A stretch of DNA of 64,000 nucleotides from Cryptomeria japonica (GCF_030272615.1 NC_081406.1:143337041-143401040), one strand, 5' to 3'. Shown: positions 33,384 through 44,086, counted from the first letter of the stretch. Notes: generated by a model from the sequence alone, not told the origin. Made by a program: numbers and translations.

Positions 33384-33949
33384 TGCTACTTCTCCTACTT
33401 TTAAATCTTTAAAGATTTTTCTTCCCTCTTAAAAGCCCAAACACCTGAGAATTCAACTCTTTGTTGATAGTCAACTCCCATCCAAACATTGAGTTAGTTC
33501 TAATCTTCTACATGCTCTCTATAATTTTGGTGGCTTCGGGGTCATGCCTATGGAGATTTTCTATATATAATGTATAATGTAAGTCCTCACTCATTCAATA
33601 GCTTCCATATTTGACGTCTACAATGTATGCCAACACAATTGGTAGGTTCAATACAATTGTTTTTCTCCTACCATCCTTTTTAGATTGTACACAATCCTCT
33701 TATTAAGGCCTTGCTCTTCATCTTTATTGTTAATAAAGTCACTTCTGAAGTTCTTCCGCAAAAATACATGAGTTTCTATCTAGAGAATTTGAACACAAAT
33801 AAGAGTGCCCATAAAATGTGTGAGCTTACTATTAATCGTTAAAGGGATGTCAACCATATACTTCATTATAATAGATGAAATAATCGGAAATAGTGTTTTT
33901 GGCTGTTGGAGGGATAACATTGTAATCCTCCAACATAAAAACCTACCAC

Positions 33950-34440
33950 TTATCACGCAACCAAATTGGAAAATGCATCAGCCACCTTATTACCTTCACA
34001 CAACATGTGGTAAAACTCAACCTCCTCAAAATCTTTAGCTAGCTCAACAAAATAATTTATGAAGGGTTTTATCATCTAGATAGGCTTTTGAATGCTTTTT
34101 AGGTAGCTAATAATATTTAGAACATCCCCTTCCACACGCAATTTCATGAATCCTTTAGGATGGACTTATTTAATGCTATGAAAAGTAGCAACAAATTTGG
34201 CATAGTGATTAAACTAAGAACCCAAAGGAATAACCACTGCCACAAGAAACCTGTCATTCACATTTCTAAGAACTCCTCCACCCCCCGTTGGCACAAGGTT
34301 ACCTTTGGCCACCCCATAAAAATTAATTCCACCCCTCGAATGGAGGCTTCTAAAGAATGCCCTCTAAACTTGTTTCCATGCTTAAATGAGATAGAAATGT
34401 CAAATTGATGATTCTAGCCATTTACCACTAGAAGATCATA
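33950..34440 (-). pseudogene. LINE ORF2 RNase H domain, minus-strand copy
   Basis: The minus strand shows a plant LINE RNase H of the archaeal-like type. A GVAKGN then GGGGVLRNVN stretch lies near 34320-34240, a KLRVEGDVLNII motif near 34130, and the domain end FEEVEFYHMLCEGNKVADAF near 34030-33970. It would degrade RNA during target-primed reverse transcription. Stops and small frameshifts are present. The plus-strand counterpart is at 49985-50400. Confidence 0.75.
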
Positions 34441-34554
34441 AAAGAAAACTCCATTCTTTGTATGCTTAGATGCTTTTGTTGCAAGGTGTGCACCCTTGGT
34501 CTTTGTGCAGCACAAGCAGTGGGTTTGCGACATGGCTTGACCGCCTCCCGTGGA

Positions 34555-35360
34555 TTATGTGTCTAGTGGTTGTAGCGGGTATTGATAGGTCAACCTTTTG
34601 GTGCAATGGCAACCGTACCCAACAGCTTTATCATGAATTTTAATTATGAGATTCTCATTGGTAGCCATAATAATTATGTTAACAACCATATCAACATTGC
34701 CACCAAGATCCCTGAATATATGATTATTTCTCTCCTTCCAAAAGAACCTTAACAATGTTGGGAAGTAAAAGAGACCAAAGAAGCTTTAAGGATGGATTTG
34801 GAGGAGGTAAACACCATTGAGAGATTACCTCTTTAGTAGAGGATGGAAAAACTAACAAACATTTCACAAATTAATCAAAACATATTAGACCCATCTAGAG
34901 AAGGAACAATCAGAGAATAAATAGAAGACATCTTCACTAGATACTAGCACAAAGAACACACCTACTAGGAAAAGTGAAGCCTTGTTTTTCACCTACTAGA
35001 AAAAGTAGAGTCTTGTTTAATCTTAGGAGCAAGCTCAGGCTACCACAAAGAAGCCTAGAAAGGAAGTCTGCTATCAAATGAAACAATATTAGAGTACCCT
35101 GAGGAAATAGAGAATGAGCCTCTAGGTTATCTTAGTCATCATAACAATGTTGAAATCCATAATTTTTTTGAGACTACCAAAGGAATTCGGTTTCTATCGC
35201 AGAGCCAGACCAAAGGAAGGTCTTATGGATTTGTTCCAATTTCGTTAGAAATCTCCCAGGGATTTTGAGATTATGCAGAGAAGCTTTAAGAAACAGCTGT
35301 AGACGACATTGATACTGATAAATTTGAGACAGAGAAAATGCAAAGATCTTGACCAAATGT
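34555..35360 (-). pseudogene. LINE ORF2 RT C-terminus and zinc-binding region, minus-strand copy
   Basis: The minus-strand piece 35356-35174 has the LINE RT tail (PGRFLTKLEQIHKTFLWSGS). Downstream a FPSRCVLCAS segment near 34965 is the reverse-transcriptase zinc-binding type, and 34755-34555 begins with FFWKERNNHIFRD. The order RT tail, zinc-binding, RNase H is that of plant L1-type ORF2. The upstream RT and endonuclease were not found to the right of 35360, so the copy is 5'-truncated or decayed there. Confidence 0.75.
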
Positions 35361-36130
35361 CTATTTCATCTCAGGATAAGAATGGGATGGCATTTACTCA
35401 AATTCTTATATCCTTGATTCATTTGTCAATGAAAAGAAGAAAAAAATTTGGGGCACACAGAATATTGATGAGAAAGCGGCCATATTCAGAAAGTTCACAT
35501 CTCAAAGGAAGGGGAAGAAACTACTTTAAAAGACAGATAAAATTTACCAAAATCAACCATATTTGTCAATCACAGTTTAGAGGAATAATAAGAGCCGAAG
35601 ACAATCCAGCCCTAGCAGGAAATATAAAATTTTGACTGTCAAGATTATAGATTAGTTAGCTGAAAATATTATATTAGTTCACTACTGAGAGACAAGTGAT
35701 TATGAAGTCAGCCTTACAACTATCTTTATAGGTTTACCTTTATTATGAGATATCTTGATAGACAAGTTTAATAGATAACTGAAAGTTCTGGATTGTCATA
35801 ACTCATTTTGAGATATCAGGAAAATAATGATTTGTATGTGACAAACAGCCTTACAACTATCTTTATAGGTTTACCTTTATTATGCAAACTTATTTTATTG
35901 TACCTATAAAATTATAAAATTGTTTTAAAATAATCAGAAAGAACCATTCGATTATGCTTCAATCCAAACTATCATAACTAGAATTATGACCAACATTATC
36001 AAAATGACTTTCCCATCCTTGTACAAGAGAATTTTTCTATACATGAATGCATAAATATCAATTTCTAGAGCTGGGAAAATATATATCCAAGAGTGATTTT
36101 GAATGGTTGGCACTCACCAAGACATGAGAA
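35361..36130. other. Intergenic, with one direct repeat
   Basis: No gene was recognised. A 39-bp phrase (CAGCCTTACAAC ... TATTATG) occurs at about 35709-35747 and again at about 35846-35884, 137 bp apart. Confidence 0.5.
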
Positions 36131-38414
36131 CTATTCTGCCCTAGAAATAATAAAAGAATCATCATTTACAAAGTCCCTTAATTTTTGCTTTTGACCAACT
36201 TTAACCAGCCAGTCAAGTATCCAGACAGTTGCATCACTTGGAGCACAACCTTCTTTCTTCATTTGATCCATCACCCAAAACGTTTTTTCAAGGTCATGTC
36301 TTTCACGGAAGGTGCATAATAATGTATTGTATGTTACAACATTTGGAACTAAATGATTTGTTCTCATCTCATTCAGCATCGAAAGAGCCATGTTAAGTTT
36401 GTTTTCCTTGCAAAAAGAAGTAATCAATATATTATAGGTTACAACATCTGGGGTTATACCAACCACTTTCATGTTTAAAAACATACTTCAAGGCATTATC
36501 TATTTCACCTTTTTTGCAATGGGCATCAATCAGACAGCTATAAGTGACTACATTAGGAGTCAAGCCTTCATCTAGCATCTTATTAAAGAACGAAAGTGCT
36601 CTAGAAAAATCTCCTGCCTTGCACAGGCCATCAATGACTTTGTTGTATGTCACTTCATCAAGTTTCAAATCCCTTGTCGCCATCTCCTCTAAAATCTTTC
36701 CTACCATGTTCATTTCTCCCGTTCTACAGAATGCACACATTAGTGAATTATGTGTAATTACATCAGGAAGATGTCCCCTATTTTCCATCTCAGAAATAAG
36801 TGTAAATGCTTCCTTTGCCCTATTACTCTGACATAAATCACCAATTAGAATGTTGTAGGTAACAACATCTGGGGAGCAGCCTTTGCTTAGCATATTTTTA
36901 AACAACTTTTGAGCCTTTTCCACCTCATGCAATTCACATAGGCTGCGTAACAAAGAACTCTAAGTAATCACGTTCGGCTGTAAACCCCTTCTGGACATGT
37001 TTTGAAAACAATCCCAAGCCTTGTCCATCCTGCCATCTTCACACAATCCATCAATAACTGTACTAAATGTCACTACATCAGGCAAAGGACCAAACTCCAT
37101 CATTTGTACAAACAGATGGTAGGCTTTGTCTGTTTTCCCAGCCTTGCAAAATCCATCTATCAGACTATTATAAGTATAGCTGTTAAGAAAATGGCCGTCT
37201 TGCAAAATTTTACCTACTAATCCTAGAGCTTCATCTATTCTTTCTACTTTGCAAAGACCATCAATCAGGGTGTTGTATGTAACAATATTTGGGGAGCAGT
37301 AACTATTTTTCATTCCAGCTAATAACCTTAGAGCTTCATCTTCCCTCCCCACCTTGCAGAGACCATTAATTAGGGTATTGCATGAAATAATATCTGGAGA
37401 AATGCCAGTTTGTATCATCTCAGCAAACAATACAAGGGCTTCATCTACTCTACCTCTTTTACATATCCAATCGATCAGGGTGTTGTATGTAACAATATTT
37501 GGGGAGCAGTAACTATTTTTCATTCCAGCTAATAACCTTAGAGCTTCATCTTCCCTCCCCACCTTGCAGAGACCATTAATTAGGGTATTGCATGAAAAAA
37601 TATCTGGAGAAATGCCAGTTTGTATCATCTCAGCAAACAATACAAGGGCTTCATCTACTCTACCTCTTTTACATATCCAATCGATCAGGGTGTTGTATGT
37701 AACAATATTTGGGGAGCAGTAACCATTTTTCATTCCAGCTAATAACCTTAGAGCTTCATCTTCCCTCCCCACCTTGCATAGACCATTAATTAGGGTATTG
37801 CATGAAAAAATATCTGGAGAAATGCCAGTTTGTATCATCCCAGCAAACAATACAAGGACTTCATCTACTATACCTCTTTTACATATCCAATCAATTAGGG
37901 TGTTGTATGTAACGATATTAGGGAAACAATGAACGTGCCTCATTCCGTGAAAAATCCCAAGCGCTTCCTCTATTTGATCCCGTTTACACGAAGCCTTTAT
38001 GAGGGTGTTATAAGTGACAACATCTGGATGTATTTCCATCTCTTTCATTTCAGCAAGAAGGGTGTTGATTCGAGGGATATCACCAGAGTTTCCAAGGCCA
38101 CCCAAAAGCGCGTTGAAGGATACGACATCGAGAGAAAGACGTTGAGTAATGGCTGAATGTACAAGGTCCCAGGCCTTGTTCGTGTTTCCCGATTTACAGA
38201 GGGCAGTAATATACTCAGTGAAGTGCTTGACATTAAATTTGTGGGTGATGTGAGGAGGAGGTTTGTCCTGTTTCTGTGTGTGTTCATGTTGAGATGACGA
38301 GGTTTTGGAGTATTGTTTGTAAGAATGAAGAGGATGAGGAGAAGATACCTGTTTAAAGAGGGGGCATCGTATCCATTTGAAGTTGTGCATCATCATCTCC
38401 ATCTTAATCTTCAA
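36131..38414 (-). pseudogene. P-class pentatricopeptide repeat (PPR) protein with one stop and one frameshift
   Basis: PPR proteins bind organellar RNA. From ATG at 38414, about 60 residues rich in Met, Ser, His and Lys could be a mitochondrial or plastid targeting region. About 20 PPR motifs of exactly 35 residues follow, most with VVTYNTLIDGLCK-type sequence, so it is P-class with no E or DYW tail. The natural stop is at 36131. Two lesions break the roughly 760-codon frame: an in-frame TAG at 36960-36962 (motif 13, where the family has Tyr) and a frameshift near 36475 (motif 17). Motifs 4-9 are three near-identical pairs. Asn at position 5 is common, which under the PPR code suggests a pyrimidine-rich RNA target (inference). 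It could be a recent pseudogene, or a gene with sequencing errors. Recent repeat amplification recalls restorer-of-fertility-like PPRs, but I cannot assign a name. No intron is visible. Confidence 0.85.
37261..37890 (-). repeat. Three near-identical 210-bp tandem units inside the PPR gene
   Basis: Units start at about 37261, 37471 and 37681, with a period of 210 bp = 70 codons = two PPR motifs. By eye only a few bases differ between units (for example GTAACTAT versus GTAACCAT). The reading frame is kept. Confidence 0.92.
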
Positions 38415-38519
38415 GCGCGTAACAGAGCAGAGCGGAGCAGGACAAAACCCTCGCGCATCTTCTCTGACCTTCCTTCACTCAAGCTACGAATTTTTTAACA
38501 AGTCTCAACTATTTGGGGC

Positions 38520-39200
38520 CTGACATTATAGTTTATGGTTTATAGATTTAATATCTAATTACTTTTTCTTTTCAGTTGCTTTCTTGAATATGACTGATGT
38601 AGTTCACACCACAAAAAAAAAAAAAATATTTGAAAAAATAATTTTTATAAAACTAGATTTTCAAGATTCCTAGTCTATTTTTATAAAATTAAAATTATTA
38701 TTAAACTAATAAATTATTTTAAAGCAAAAAAAAAAAATTATAAATGAAAATATACATGAATCAATAGATAATTATTTTTTGTTTTTAATAAGTAAAATTA
38801 AATTTATCAAAGTACAATTATACAAAACTATACAATTAAACTTTAAAAAAAAAAAAACCATAAAAAATCAATAATAATAAATTTTTATAATAATTATGAT
38901 TGTAATAAATAAATAAATTACTAAAATTATAAAAAATATTTCACTTTCATCTCCACTTCCTCTAATTATATTATTAAACTATGTTTCATATAACCATCAA
39001 TTTTAAATATCTATTCAATGAAGTTTTTTAAAAAAATTAAAGTGAATTGATTAATCTATTTGCATAAAACTAAAATGTAGAATGATAAATTATTAAAATA
39101 CTAAAAATGAGAACTGATGTAGCTCACACTACAAAATAATATTTTGAAAAAATAATTTTAAATAAACAACACTTCCAAATCAATCCAACTACCCAAAAAA
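38520..39200. other. AT-rich intergenic DNA upstream of PPR gene
   Basis: Very AT-rich with several A runs (38610-38626, 38725-38738, 38843-38858). No gene seen. Its first part would hold the PPR promoter, but no single element stands out. Confidence 0.5.
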
Positions 39201-39224
39201 TCTCTCTATTATATACTTAATGTA

Positions 39225-39393
39225 ACATGTTTAATAGTTAAATTATCCAATTGTTTCACATATTCTCTTCACATCTCTATAAAGCTATTAAATTCCTTAA
39301 ATTCCTTAGCATTCAATAATTGTCTATTGACCAAATATAACATGCATGTAATTCTAAATTAAGAATGGATGTCTGAGTTTATCATAACATCCT
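39225..39393. repeat. Copy 1 of a repeat of about 210 bp that flanks the LINE
   Basis: The stretch from the ATGTTTAATAGTTAAATTA phrase to AAGAATGGATG...AACATCC matches 59395-59515. It ends exactly where LINE sequence begins. Confidence 0.75.
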
Positions 39394-40267
39394 GGTTGGG
39401 GGATAAACCTCTGGCTTCCTCCCCTTCCCTATGAAGGATCCTTCGTTCCACTAAGGAGTTCTTTGGCTTGCATGTGTCAGACTTCTTTTATGTCAATTCC
39501 TAAAAGGATGTTTCTACCTGCTATCAGGACCAACCACATCTTCTCCCTATATCTCATGAGTTATGAGAGAAGCTAAAATTGATCAAGTTGCCTCTCTTTC
39601 CTTCTGATGACTAATTCATCTAGAAATGGAACCCTAATGTGGTGTTTTCAATCAAATCTGCCTACTGGTGTCTCCTATGGATTGATGACCCCCCTGATTG
39701 GTGGAAGCTTATTTAGAATCCCCATCTTATTCCCAAAGTCAACTTCTTTTGGTGGGTGGCACTTCATAATAAAATTTGTACGCTCGATAACCTCCATAAG
39801 TGATGATTCTAATTTTCCAATAGATGTGTACTTTGTAAATTGGATGTTGAAAACTTCTCTCATCTTTTTTTACATTGTGACATTGCCATAACTCTTTGGG
39901 ATATGGTTTGTCAGAAATTTGACCTCCATTGGCCAATGAATGAAAGCTTAGTGCAATTATTGTAGGATTGGGATAGCTCATCCCACAACCCCCTTGTTGG
40001 TCTGCTCTGGAAACAGATACCACCACACCTTGTCCGGTGTATCTAGAAAGAAATGAACAACAAAATCTTCTAGGGAAAATTTGAAACCTCTGCTACGTTG
40101 GTCATTGGGGGATTTTTTAAACGGTTAATGGAAAATCTTTCAGTTATTTCAGTTAAACTACCCACTAACCCACCATCCACAACTGATTTTGAAATTACTC
40201 ATAGATTGAACCTTCCAGCCTCCTTCACTGCCTTTGATAATTCAAATCACATTTAGAGGTTCAACAC
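39394..40267 (+). pseudogene. LINE ORF2 zinc-binding region, plus-strand copy
   Basis: In a frame with stops, the plus strand reads WWKLIWNPHLIPKVNFFWW near 39700-39757, followed by the Cys/His part (CTLCKLDVENFSHLFLHCD near 39831-39887) and a later LVRCIWKEMNNKIF segment near 40030-40070. This is the reverse-transcriptase zinc-binding domain found C-terminal to RT in plant L1-type elements. RT itself is missing, so the copy is 5'-truncated. The frame is cut at 40267 by the 2-kb LTR element and resumes at 42231 for a few codons before C1. Confidence 0.78.
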
Positions 40268-40587
40268 TGTTAGAGTAAAGGTTTTAATTTAATCATGTTG
40301 ATTAAATTACCTTTATTCCTCTCTTAAGATTTCACTTTAGTTTGCATTTGTGACATTTAATAATTATATTAATTATTAAATGTCTACCTATTAGGGTTTC
40401 TTTTAGGGTTGCACAATATCCTTTTATAAGGATTCATCATTGTAATTTATCTCTTTTTTTGGATGAATACATTTTTCAGCTTTCAGAGCACCCTTGCTTG
40501 TTTGTCTCCATCTCTTCTTTCTGTGACAGGTTATTTGCATGCAGGTGATCTTCGGGGTTTGTGAAGTTGGCTTTCTCAACTTCTACA
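40268..40587 (+). repeat. 5' LTR of the 2-kb element
   Basis: TGTTAGAG to TTCTACA, 320 bp, with a TATA-like CTTTTATAAGG at about 40431. It matches 41906-42225 apparently base for base. Confidence 0.93.
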
Positions 40588-40599
40588 TGGTATCAGAGC
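40588..40599 (+). other. Primer-binding site of the 2-kb element
   Basis: TGGTATCAGAGC immediately after the 5' LTR, complementary to initiator tRNA-Met. Confidence 0.93.
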
Positions 40600-40924
40600 T
40601 CCAGACCTGCTGCTTCCTGTTCGTCTTCTGAAGAATTTGGAGCTACGAGGATTAGATCTGACTTTCAGGTTTTGGTTGCATCAGATCTGTGTTTGTCTTC
40701 TATTTTTTATTTTGGAATAGGGGGTATTTTTTTTTGGTGCACTTTGAGCCCAAACGGACCTCACCGTTGAGCTTGTAGCGCCCAAAAACCCCTATTTCCA
40801 TATAAAATTCGTCCGATTTGGACACAGTTGCTCCAGAAGGCAAAAATTTTTATGCCCCAAGGCCGTACGGCCCCAGGGCACGCAGACCGAGGCTAAATCA
40901 AAAAAAAATATATTAAAAAAGCGG

Positions 40925-41165
40925 TTTTTTGTTTTGAGGAGGGCGCAGCCTCTTTTGGAGGCACGCGCAGCCCGGCGGCCACCGCCGCCGGCGGTAACCC
41001 CCGCCGCGCCCCCGCTGCACCGCCTGCCGCCCACCGCGCCGCCCACCGAGAACCCCCGCCCGAGCGCCGCCCGCCCGCAGCCAGCCCGCCGCCCGTCGCT
41101 AGCTGCGCCGCCCCCGCGCCGCCGCCTCCTGCGCCCGCCCCTGGTCGCCCAGAGGACCAGGGGCT
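40925..41165 (+). other. GC-rich block inside the 2-kb element
   Basis: About 240 bp composed mostly of CCG, CGC and GCC runs, in sharp contrast with AT-rich surroundings. Frames on both strands are low-complexity (Pro/Ala/Arg or Gly/Ala) and are not credible genes. It could form stable RNA structure in the leader of the element transcript (inference). Confidence 0.8.
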
Positions 41166-41905
41166 TATTTTTTTTAAGCCCTTGAGGGCTTAAAGGGCCT
41201 ATTTGGGCTTTTTTGAAGCAGTTTTACTAAATCGGGTATAACTCGGGCATTTTAGCTCGGATTTTCGAATGAAAATAGGCGTTGGAAAGCTGGTTCCGAG
41301 CCCGATCTAAAAGATGGAGATCTTTTTTTCTGATTTTTCCGTTTTGTAGTGTTTTTTGCCAGTCGAAGTCAGAACAAGTTTTTTGCACTCCAGGAGCCAT
41401 ATCTTTTGCATACGGACTCCGTTTTTCAAAAGCGAATAGGCGTCGGAAAGGTGGTTCTGTGCTCTTTCCAGATCTATCATGTATTTTTCCAGAATCTGCA
41501 CCAGGTACATTTTATTCAGTACTTTGTGTTTTCACACATCTGTCACTTACTTGGACGTTTCAGACTTGGAAATAATTTGTTTGCATGGGGGCTTCTAGTC
41601 TCTTTCTTTTTCTCCTATGGAGACCATTGTATATGTACTTATATGATAGAAGTTGTCTATGGGGGGTATCATGTTATCCACCTCCTATCCTTATGTTATT
41701 AGTGCATTTATTTCTTTCATCTCTTTTTGGAGTAGAGTTTTTCCCATGAGGTTTTCTCTATTTCTCCACTTTACAGAGATTTGGTTGTAATTGGGTACCT
41801 GATCAGGCCTTGTTGCCGGGACCCAAGTTTACTTTCTTGCATTGTAGTTACCTTTGCTTTCTTGCACATGTTTGTAACTGCACTTTTGCTCATCTTAAGG
41901 GGGGG

Positions 41906-42225
41906 TGTTAGAGTAAAGGTTTTAATTTAATCATGTTGATTAAATTACCTTTATTCCTCTCTTAAGATTTCACTTTAGTTTGCATTTGTGACATTTAATA
42001 ATTATATTAATTATTAAATGTCTACCTATTAGGGTTTCTTTTAGGGTTGCACAATATCCTTTTATAAGGATTCATCATTGTAATTTATCTCTTTTTTTGG
42101 ATGAATACATTTTTCAGCTTTCAGAGCACCCTTGCTTGTTTGTCTCCATCTCTTCTTTCTGTGACAGGTTATTTGCATGCAGGTGATCTTCGGGGTTTGT
42201 GAAGTTGGCTTTCTCAACTTCTACA
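41906..42225 (+). repeat. 3' LTR of the 2-kb element
   Basis: 320 bp, preceded by a GGGGGGG polypurine run and followed by the target duplication AACAC. Confidence 0.93.
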
Positions 42226-42683
42226 AACACTAAATGGAAACCTCTTGAGTGGTGATGAATAATGATGAACAGTTAGTACCAAACTGGTACTCAGAGGGGG
42301 GGGGGGGGGAGGTGGTGAATCAGCACAGACAAAAAACTTTCCCTGAACCGGTTTGACTGCAGACACTGCACTTAACTGGCAAACAGTAACACCGATCCAA
42401 AATAGGGTACTACCGGTAAAACCAAGAATGACTGTGACAAGCATAAACCGGTTAACACTTAGATCTTCACCTCACTTAACATCTCCTTTTCACTTCACTC
42501 ATATGCATAACCAGGTAATACACTAGAAATATAAAGACTACTGGTTCAACATGCATTACCACTTGACAGAAAATATTAAAGCATCACATGAAAAGCATCA
42601 CACATGACACATAGATTTTTTTCACATGGAAACCCAACTGGGAAAAACCACGGTGGGGATGAATACCCACAAGTTGTTCTTTG

Positions 42684-43009
42684 AACTCTTCTGAAGTCGT
42701 CCAAGGGGTTGAGCTTAGTTGGTTAAAGCATTGAGTTCTCAATGTGGAGACCCAACTTCAACTCCCATGAGGGACACCTTTGTGTAGAATTATAAGTTGT
42801 GACTCTTGGTCTTCCATTGGTTGTCTTTGTCTCATTGTTTAAAGTGGATTTCTAAGTTGTGACCCTTGGTCTTCCAATTGTTGTTTCTAGTTTGGTGCTT
42901 GAAAGGAGCTAGTATTTGTAATAAGTTTGTAACGTGGATGCTCGAATGAGCAAAAAATGAGCTTTGTGATTCTATGATACTTAACACAAAAAAAAACTCT
43001 TATGAAGTC
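42684..43009 (+). mobile_element. tRNA-derived SINE with 15-bp target duplication
   Basis: The insertion 42699-42994 (296 bp) is absent from the partner LTR at 48457-49979. It is flanked by a 15-bp duplication (42684-42698 and 42995-43009, one mismatch). The 5' part looks like a tRNA: an A-box-like GAGCTTAGTTGG at 42711-42722, a GGTTAAAGCA continuation, and a decayed B-box-like ACTTCAACTCC at 42755-42765. The 3' end is an A run after TTAACAC. A SINE depends on LINE enzymes for movement. Confidence 0.9.
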
Positions 43010-43869
43010 CGCTCTGTTAGGAGCCAAATGCGGTTAAAGACTTTTACAATAGGTTCTGCTAGGAACCGATCCTGCTAGGGATCACCCGGTTAAGGGATGG
43101 CTAAATACCCGGTTAAAGGTTAGAACCTTGTTAAAGGTTACCTCGCAAGAGGATTTGAAGAACTCGTTGAATTGAGTCACCCTGTTAAAGGATTTACACA
43201 AAAGCCTGTTAAAGCTACCCAGTTAAGGGATTTTCCAACTGCTGAAATGATTAGAAGTCAACAGGTAAATCATTGATCTGATAACAACACACAATGCTAA
43301 GGCAGATCCTCTTTAGCTCCTTTCCTTCTGCAATCACACTCTGCAGGTATCGACACACTTCTTCGGTCTGGCAAGAATCGAGTATCTCTTCACTTGGATA
43401 CATACATAACATTTGCCAACAACAACAAAATGAAAAATATCGTCGACCTTATAGGAAACAGATAGGTTGGTAGCATAAACCCTAAATCCTAAGCATTTAG
43501 GTTTAACAGTTCAGTCGATTCAATCCTGACCATTAATCATACTACATTGAATACAATAGTCTTGAACATATCTCAAGACGTTCTCCATCGTTCATTCTTT
43601 GCCGCTTCAGGAAGCTGATAACCCATCACGTGCTCTCCACCGTTTATAGAGACTTCACACATTCCCGAGGTAGATAGGATCAATCTCCTTCATGCAAGAT
43701 CCTTCACGTGCACAAGGCTGATGTGGCAACATGATCTTATCTTCAATACAATGCTAACTCATCACAACATGTCATCGGCTGAATCACACAGGCAATGCAT
43801 CAACCAGAAACCCTGAAGCTGAGACTACCAACCGGTAGTCATGCCAAATGAAACCCCGATACAAAACTT

Positions 43870-43985
43870 CCCATATACCGGTTCTCATTCCAACATACCG
43901 CTTCACTTTTTCACATATACCGGTTCACAATGTTATACCGGTTCCCACATATACCGGTTCACAATATCATACCGGTTCTCTTGCC
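43870..43985. promoter_or_regulatory. Cluster of palindromic ACCGGT sites in C1 LTR
   Basis: ATACCGGTTC-like units recur at 43877, 43919, 43937, 43953 and 43971, with a decayed one near 43906. In the other LTR (49755-49865) several are changed to ATCGGT, ACTGGT or ACCAGT. The position is at the start of U3 in the element's own orientation. Confidence 0.65.
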
Positions 43986-44086
43986 AGTTTGCTAACTTTA
44001 ATATGTCGGTTCATACTTTAGCATATTGACATCAATGAAAACATACAATATCATCATGTCATCAAACTCTACACATATGAAAAACA

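Larger units (their letters stand above)
40263..42230 (+). mobile_element. Young 2-kb non-autonomous LTR element with perfect target duplication
   Basis: Complete structure: target duplication AACAC at 40263-40267 and 42226-42230; LTRs 40268-40587 and 41906-42225 (320 bp each, no difference seen by eye); primer-binding site TGGTATCAGAGC at 40588-40599; G-rich polypurine tract at about 41896-41905. The 1.3-kb interior codes for no recognisable protein and contains a strongly GC-rich block (about 40925-41160). It inserted into the LINE. Identical LTRs imply a very recent insertion, so a partner supplying enzymes in trans may still be active in this genome. Confidence 0.93.
42253..44086 (-). repeat. 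C1 3' LTR, carrying a SINE insertion
   Basis: 1834 bp against 1523 bp for the partner at 48457-49979. Most of the difference is the SINE at 42699-42994 plus its target duplication. The LTR starts TGATGAAT on the plus strand and has a long G run (about 42296-42309). Near its other edge (43877-43976) it contains five ACCGGT sites. Confidence 0.88.

Noticed and set aside
40792-41185. Open frames on both strands through the GC-rich block
   Set aside because: Pro/Ala/Arg and Gly/Ala low-complexity products of base composition inside a non-coding LTR element; no conserved motif.
41282-41702. Overlapping frames of about 100 codons
   Set aside because: They fall in the non-coding interior of the young LTR element and have no recognisable domain.
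42711-42770. Functional tRNA gene
   Set aside because: The A-box-like and B-box-like parts are decayed and lie in a 296-bp insertion with an A tail and target duplication, so it is a SINE head.
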